Notes under the pieces: generated by a model
The model's input: the letters and a program-made list of their open reading frames with translations, nothing else
What the model was told of the DNA's origin: nothing
Database searches by the model: none
Program-made: the position numbers and the translations under genes
Shown here: positions 57,911 through 64,000 of the stretch, piece after piece
Layout: every line of letters begins with the position of its first letter
Position numbering within the stretch: the stretch's first letter is position 1
Source: Neostapfia colusana
Taxonomy: Eukaryota > Streptophyta > Magnoliopsida > Poales > Poaceae
Direction of reading: 5' to 3'
DNA length: 64,000 bases
Assembly (NCBI GenBank): GCA_030760725.1
Contig: JASWHV010000009.1
Span: 97,452,780-97,516,779, forward strand

Positions 57911-59257
57911 AGTACATGTCGTACTCAGCAAGTGCAGGAAAAGTATGACATGTAGCTTACAACAAGGTAGGGAATAAAAAGGCTCATTCCAGCAAGCAAA
58001 TTTTATTTCACAAACATGGTAAAGACAGCAACTAAGTCTAGATGAGTTTAATCCCAATATAACCAAGTAAAACAGCAACATTCTTCATCATAATTCTCCA
58101 TTTATCAAGTCTCAACAAGCCATTAATCTTTCTCAAGTTCATCTCGTACTCAGTAATATTCATAACCATCTCATATTCATATAACCGAAACCAAACTCAT
58201 TGTCATGAATCAAAACAGTCCCGAAAGCATTCCCAATGACCATACCACAACCATACCGAATAAACATCCCAAGTTTTTCCTCTAATCATGGAAGCTGGCC
58301 AGGTGCTTGTGACCGGAAGCACAGATATCATGATAGTTTTACACTCTGCAGAGGGGGCACCACTTTATCCGCAAGTTTGTGATTTCGTCACCCGTCGGAA
58401 ACTAGAAAGAACCTCCATTATACCAGTACACAACCGTCAGTGTATGGCCAAGAGATCACAAAATAGCCTTTACAAAAGGGCTACTAGAAGTATGGACCCA
58501 CTGAGGTATCACCGGCAGGCTCGAACCTCCATTCTACCACCCACGGGCCCCCTCTTGCGCCATGCAGTTCTCAGGGCAGTCCCTCTCAACTCCCATTCCC
58601 CGCGCCATACAACGGTCCATAACAAGCTAGCAACACACCTAATTAATCAGCTAAGCCGCACCCATACTTGGCCTTGTGGTGGCACTGTTTTCATGGCATA
58701 TTCTAGCATGAACCAGTCCTTAGATCTACGGCAAGTAAAGCACCATCTCATTCAGCAACATCTGCGAACCAAGCTTGTCTAGATCTCCCCGATTCCATGC
58801 TCACTAACATCACCAAGTTCTCATCATCTTTATTCATATGAGTGCAGTAGCTAACAAGTTTTATTTCAGCTTCCCGTATCCCGTAAGTTAAGCGAAGCAA
58901 AAAGGAAAAACGACCATACCCGACTCATCAACTTTCTGGGCAACAAGGATGGTTAACAAAACTAGTAAACTCCTATAAAAGGGTGTCCCATCAAGTTGAT
59001 TCAAGCATACGAGTTTTCGCAAGCAAAACAGTTTCGAAAACATCAGATCAATATGGTCAAGGGGCACTTGCCTTGCTCCCGTGGCTCGTGTTGCTCAAGC
59101 GTGTCAAAGTCTTGGGGCTGTAGTTCCTCGTAGATGGCCTCTTGAGCTTGTCCTTCTACTCACGACCATGCACATACAAAATTTACAGCAATCAATCATC
59201 ATGCACAAACTTTACTCAAGATGAAATGGGGTAGATGAAAGCAAATCCTATAGTGCA
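57911..59257 (-). repeat. W-left 5' LTR, main part after copia S
   Basis: It begins with the right agtac copy and runs to 59257. It is the inverted counterpart of 59303-60624. The normal LTR start (TGTAACACCCTC on the minus strand) is absent: the LTR stops at the inverted junction. Confidence 0.88.
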
Positions 59258-59302
59258 GTTTTATTAGACTAGTTGCCGCTATTTCTACGCATCCGTAGGA
59301 TT
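59258..59302. other. 45-bp spacer at the centre of the W inverted repeat
   Basis: Unrelated spacer between tagtgca (arm end, 59257) and tgcatta (arm start, 59303). The last bases (ggatt, near 59298) partly repeat the arm start. Confidence 0.75.
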
Positions 59303-60963
59303 TGCATTATAGGATTTGCATTCATCTACCCCATTGCATCTTGAGTAAAGTTTTGTGCATGATGATTGATTGCTGTAAATATTGTATGTTCATGGTCATG
59401 AGTAGAAGGACAATCTCAAGAGGCCGTCTACGAGGAGTTACAGCACCAAGACTTTGAGACGCTTGAGCAACACGAACCACGGGAGCAAGGTAAGTGCCCC
59501 TTGACCATATTGATCCCATGTTTTGAAACTGTTTTGTTTGCAAAAACGTGTATGCTTGAGTCAACTTGATGGGACACCATTTTTATAGGAGTTTACTAGT
59601 TTTGTTAACCATCCTTGTCGCCGGAAAAGTTGATGAGTCGGGTATGGTCGTTTTCCCTTTCTGCTTCGCTTAATATATAGGATACGGTAAGCTGAATTAA
59701 AACATGTTTATCTACTGCACTAATGAAAAATTATGATGAGAACTTGAAGATGATAATGAGCATGGAATCGGGGAGATCTAGGCAAGATTGGTTCGTGGAT
59801 GTTGCTGGATGAGATGGTGGTTTACTTGCCGTAGATCTAAGGACCGGTTCATGTGAGAATATGCCAGGAAAACAGTGCCACCACAAGGCCAAGTATGGAT
59901 GCGGCTTAGCTGATTAATTAAGTGTGTTGCTAGCTTGTTATGGACCGTTGGATGGCGCGGGGAATGGGAGTCGAGAGGGACTGCCCTGGGAACTGCATGG
60001 CACAATAGGGGGCCCGCGGGTGGGAAAATGGAGATTCGAGCCTGCCGGTGAAACCTCAGTGGCTCCACACTTCTAGTAGCCCCTTTGTAAAGGCTATTTT
60101 GTGATCTCTTGGCCATACACCGACGGTTGTGTACTTGTACAATGGAGGTTCTTTCTAGTCGCCGACGGGTGACAAAATCACAAACTTGTGGGTAAAGTGG
60201 TGCCACCTCTGCAGAGTTTAAACTATCATGATAGCCGTGCTTCCGGTCACAAGCACCTGGCCAACTTCCATGATTAGAGGTCAAACTTGGGATGGATGGT
60301 TATGGTATGGTCATTGGGATTGGTTTTGGAACTGTTTTGAGTAATGACAATGAATTTGGTTTCAGTTATATGAATATGAATATTTATGAGCATGAGATGA
60401 ACTTCAGAAAGATTGATGGGCGGAAGAGACTTGATAAATGGTGAATTATGATGAGAAAATATTGCTGAATTACTTGATTGTGATGGGATAAATTTCACCA
60501 AGAAATAGTTGTTGTTTTTATAATGTTTGTGAAAAAAAATTTGTTTGCTGCAATGAGCCTTTTTATTCCATACCTTGTTGTAAGAAACATGTCATACTTT
60601 TCCTGCACTTGCTGAGTACGACATGTACTCACCCTTGCATTACCACATATACACCAGCTACAGGAGAAGAGTACTTCGAGGACCATGTGGAGTACTAGGC
60701 GTGCGCACTACCGTTAACATGTCTGTGGAGTTGAAGTTGGAGCCTGCTATCTTAGTCATTTTCCGCTGTCGTTTAGAGTCTTCCGCTGCGAGAATAAGTT
60801 AGATATTTATGAGTGAGACATCGCATTGAAATAAAGTACTTAAACACTATTTGTTCGTGGTTATATTCTGAATTAAATTTATGTAATGCATGTGTATGTG
60901 TGATGAACATACGAGGCACACATATGCATTCACTTGGTTCATTTTTCGGAACCGGGTGTCACA
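59303..60963 (+). repeat. W-right 5' LTR, truncated at its start
   Basis: Ends GGGTGTCACA at 60963. Homologous to the X LTRs and inverted to W-left. It carries the uninterrupted S target near 60610-60640. Confidence 0.88.
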
Positions 60964-61232
60964 AAATTGTACCAGAGCCACGGTTACCGTAGGATGCAAG
61001 CCTAGGTAGAATGGACACTCTAAAACACATAGGAAGACCCCTCTAAACTGCTATTTTTTAAAATTGTTTGATGCTGCACTTTACTTGTCAATTCAGCCAC
61101 CGCAAAGTGCTATTTTCAGCCCCACTTTTTCTCTTCTTTCGGACAGCAACACTCTTGCTTTCTTGCTTCATAGCTTCTGAAGTTTTGGAGGTATTTCTTC
61201 CTTCTCTAAAGTTTCTTATGTCTTATTTAAAG
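60964..61232 (+). other. W-right leader with decayed PBS
   Basis: ttgtaccagagcc at 60967-60979 stands where the tRNA-Met PBS belongs. The rest has no ORF of note. Confidence 0.65.
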
Positions 61233-62200
61233 ATGCCGGTGATTAGGAGCAGAACACACATAAGGACTCGTCCACCACCATGTTGGAGTGCACTTAACCC
61301 CATTGAGGTGTCCGATGGACCATATTGGGAGGAGGTGAAGATGGAACCTCATGATGAAGATGAAGTCAGGAGCTCCATGCATGAGGAAGAGGATCCGGGA
61401 ACCATTCAAAGACGACATGGAGTAAGATCCACAAGAATGGCATTGGTACGCACCTCAGGAGAAGTTTCTCGCGGGCTAACACCCCGTGGAGACTCATGAA
61501 GCTATGTCGGGAGGAGATGAATCCGAGGAGGAGCCACTCCTTGCTGAGGCCAAAAATGAAGGTGATGAACGGGCCAACCGTTCAGTTCAAGAATTCCGGG
61601 CCGATGGAATGGAAGGAGGACACATATCCAAGGAGCTCAAAGAATTTATGGATTGCTGCAGCTTATACCCGTAATATCTTCTCAAGAAAGTCCCTCGTCT
61701 CGGACATGAAGAGTGGAAGGCACAAGTATCCTATATAACGGTAGGGTTGTCACTCGGCACTTTGCAACAATATGGAGAGCTACAAGGGCAGAAGCTATCG
61801 ATGATGCTGCATGGGATGCACTCACCGTACTGTGCTACGCCTTCCGTGAGCAGCTTGAGAACACTACTTTTGAGCTGCACCCGTATCAGAAAATTGGTAC
61901 AAGGGAGATCATTGTACCCCTTGGATGAGCTCTTTCCAACCCACAAACTGCTGACAAGTCTCAGAGGTTGCTTGTGGATTTCAGAAACCGCTATGCAAGT
62001 GCACAAGAACAGATCTGTTACCTCTGAACGAAGCTGTACTTGTTGGAAAAACAAGAGGAGACTCGTGCCTAGGCGGGAGCAAATGGAGCACCAGCGTCAT
62101 CTATCCCTACATGGACTGCCAACTCACCATGGCGTGCGCCCATATATGGACCACCCCCATCACACAGCTAGAACAGCACCGCATCTGACGATTAAGTTTA
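61233..62200 (+). pseudogene. W-right ORF0, degenerate
   Basis: Starts MPVIRSRTHIRTRPPP at 61233 and follows W-left ORF0, but frame changes near 61410-61490, a TAA near 61672 and further shifts after 61730 break it into short pieces. The W-D-A-L-T motif (~61830) and TWTANSP (~62112) are still readable. Confidence 0.8.
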
Positions 62201-62500
62201 GGTTTCCCAGTGAATAAAGCTCTAATAGGAACGTTTAGACCGTAGTAGCTTAAATAAGAGTGGTGTGCTGAAATTTTTGTGATGATTGCTTGGTTTGTGT
62301 GCTGATGTGAGTTGTGGGACGCTTTGGTGAATGTCCACATCCATACATAGTGGAGAGATGTGAGATGCTACAACACGTGTTCACATCCTCTTATAGGCTG
62401 AAATTAATAAAACAAGTTGCTTAGTTCATACACCTTGATGCATATAGTTGGGAAATCTCTTCTTCCAATTCTGAATAGTATGTCCGAAAGTAAGCCTTAA
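62201..62500 (+). other. W-right region where gag is deleted
   Basis: About 300 bp without ORF, matching W-left 44871-45128 with a few extra bases. Gag and the protease active site should lie here but do not. Confidence 0.7.
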
Positions 62501-64000
62501 AATAAGGGGGGTAGACTTTCTTGCCAACCTTATTGTCTTGGATTTCCAAGGGATTGACATAATACTTGGAATGGATTGGCTAAGCAAGCACAACGGAGTG
62601 ATTCAATGTGCTGAGAGGATCGTGCAGTTGACAAGTGAGCACAGTACTTGTATTGAGTTTGAGGCAGCCCAACCGGCAACCGAGAAGGCAGCGCTGAACC
62701 ACATCGAAGAAGCGACATTGGAAAGCATTCTGGTAGTTCAAGAATATTCAGATGTGTTCCCGGAAGAACTTCCAGGTATGCCAGATGACCGGGACATTGA
62801 ATTTACCATTGATTTAGTACCCGGAACTGCACCTATAGCAAAGAGGCCGTATAGGGTGCCTGCGAATGATCTAGTGGAGCTCAAGAAGCAAATTCAGGAG
62901 CAGCTAGAAAAGGGTTTTATACGCCCAAGCTCGTCACCGTGGGGAGCCCCCGTGCTCTTCATAGATAAGAAAGATGGGACCCAAAGGATGTGTGTGGACT
63001 ATAGGTCTCTCAACGAGGTGACAATCAAGAATAAATACCCACTGCCCCGCATAGAGGACCTGTTTGATCAAATGAAAGGTGCCCGAATTTTGTCCAAGAT
63101 TGATCTTTGGTTGGGATACTTCCAGCTGAAGATTAAGCCCTCCGACATACCCAAGTCTGCATTTTGAACACGGTATGGTTCGTATGAGTATACCATTATG
63201 TCTTTTGGGGTAACGAATGCACCCGCATTCTTTATGTACCTCATGAATAAGGTCTTCATGGAGTACTTGGACAAGTTCATCGTGGTTTTCATCGACGATA
63301 TCATGGTGTATTCAAAGAGCGAGGAAGAACACGAAGAACACTTGAGGTTAACATTGCAGAAACTGCGAGAACATCAATTGGATGCTATGTTCAGCAAGTG
63401 TCAATTTTGGCTAAAGGAGATATCGTTCATAGGCCACATCATCTACAAGGGAGGAGTATCGGTTGATTCCGGAAAAGTGGGAGATGTACTGAAGTGGAAC
63501 CAACCGCAGAATGTGAGAGATATTCGGAGTTTCCTTGGGATGACTGGATACTATCACCGGTTCATCAAGGATTTCTCCAAAATAGCGAAGCCTATGACTG
63601 AATTGCTAATGAAGGGCAAAGCATTTCAGTGGACACCAGAGTGTCAAGAAAGCTTTGAGGAGCTAAAGAAGAGATTAACCACAGCGCCGGTCTTGGTATT
63701 GCCGGATGTGAACAAGAGTTTCAATATATATTGTGACGCATCAAGACAAGGGCTTGGATGTGTGCTCATGCAAGGAGGACAAGTGGTAGCCTATGCATCG
63801 AGACAACTAAAGAAACATGAGCTAAATTACCCCACACATGACTTGGAACTTGCAGCCGTGGTACATGCCTTGAAAATTTGGAGGCATTATATCCTTGGCC
63901 ACCGATGTGAGATCTATACGGATCACAAAAGCCTCAAGTATATATTCACGCAAACAGTTCTGAATTTGAGGCAACATCGATGGTTGGAACTCATCAAGGA
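62501..64000 (+). pseudogene. pol: W-right pol: protease end, RT, RNase H (partial at window edge)
   Basis: One reading frame stays open from about 62505 to the end of the window except for a single TGA at 63165-63167. It reads GIDIILGMDWLSKHNG, RT (SSPWGAPVLF, NEVTIKNKYPLPRIEDL, MSFGVTNAPAFF), an intact FIDD at 63288-63299, then RNase H with IYCDASRQGLGCV, THDLELAAVVHALK and YTDHKSLKYIF. Catalytic residues of RT and RNase H are all present. The TGA follows ...KSAF, as in W-left. Integrase would lie beyond the window. Confidence 0.9.

Larger units (their letters stand above)
41373..59257 (-). mobile_element. W-left: gag-less Ty3-gypsy element hosting copia S in its 5' LTR
   Basis: Minus-strand element with a truncated 5' LTR (59257-57911 plus 46712-46372), leader, ORF0 pseudogene, protease remnant, RT, RNase H, integrase, chromodomain-like tail, purine tract and the start of the 3' LTR. 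Gag and the N-terminal half of protease are missing, exactly as in W-right. The 5' LTR ends abruptly at the inverted junction near 59257. Confidence 0.85.
59303..64000 (+). mobile_element. W-right: second gag-less Ty3-gypsy element, runs off the window
   Basis: Plus-strand copy of the W family with 5' LTR (start missing), decayed PBS, ORF0 pseudogene, protease end, RT and RNase H up to the window edge. It shares with W-left the gag deletion, the in-frame TGA in RT and the LTR truncation point. Confidence 0.87.

Overview
This window looks like repeat-rich heterochromatin of a grass nuclear genome (Poaceae). Everything I can recognise is LTR retrotransposon sequence, nested several layers deep; I found no host gene, tRNA, rRNA or CRISPR. 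The grass assignment rests on the element types: Tekay/Del-like Ty3-gypsy chromoviruses with 2.8-4.1 kb LTRs and an extra ORF (ORF0) before gag, and a Sire/Maximus-like Ty1-copia element with a third ORF after pol. No species can be assigned.

Layout, using my own labels. (1) X: two direct copies of one LTR. X1 is 1-996 plus 13945-14657. X2 is 14658-15066 plus 39001-41372 and starts with a ~55-bp G-box minisatellite. (2) V (997-13944, +, TSD ttgag): a gypsy element inserted in X1, with an intact ORF0 and broken gag-pol. (3) Y (15067-39000, -, TSD gaatc): a gypsy element inserted in X2, with 4.07-kb LTRs and broken gag-pol. (4) V2 (23486-33018, -, TSD tgtga): inserted in the Y gag gene. It is a V-family deletion derivative with three LTRs in tandem that keeps ORF0 and part of gag but has lost pol. 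(5) W-left (41373-59257, -) and W-right (59303-64000, +, running off the window): two gag-less copies of one gypsy family, head to head around a 45-bp spacer. X appears to sit inside the W-left 3' LTR. (6) S (46713-57910, +, TSD agtac): a young copia element inserted in the W-left 5' LTR. The uninterrupted target is visible in W-right.

Inferred order: the W pair first, then X, then V and Y in X and V2 in Y; S came late (about 16 differences between its LTRs, ~1.1%). The protein-coding logic is that of LTR retrotransposons: gag (particle), protease, reverse transcriptase, RNase H and integrase, with a chromodomain-like tail in the gypsy copies, primed from initiator tRNA-Met sites. Nearly all copies carry frameshifts, nonsense codons or catalytic changes, so they are fossils. 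The intact ORFs are ORF0 in V and V2 and the third ORF in S.

Two signals stand out. The V ORF0 protein begins with a gap-free match to the histone H3 tail around K9 (TARKSTGG). The S element carries arrays of a CCGGACTAGTCCGG palindrome at conserved ~11-bp-multiple spacings just upstream of its TATA box, and again before its third ORF.
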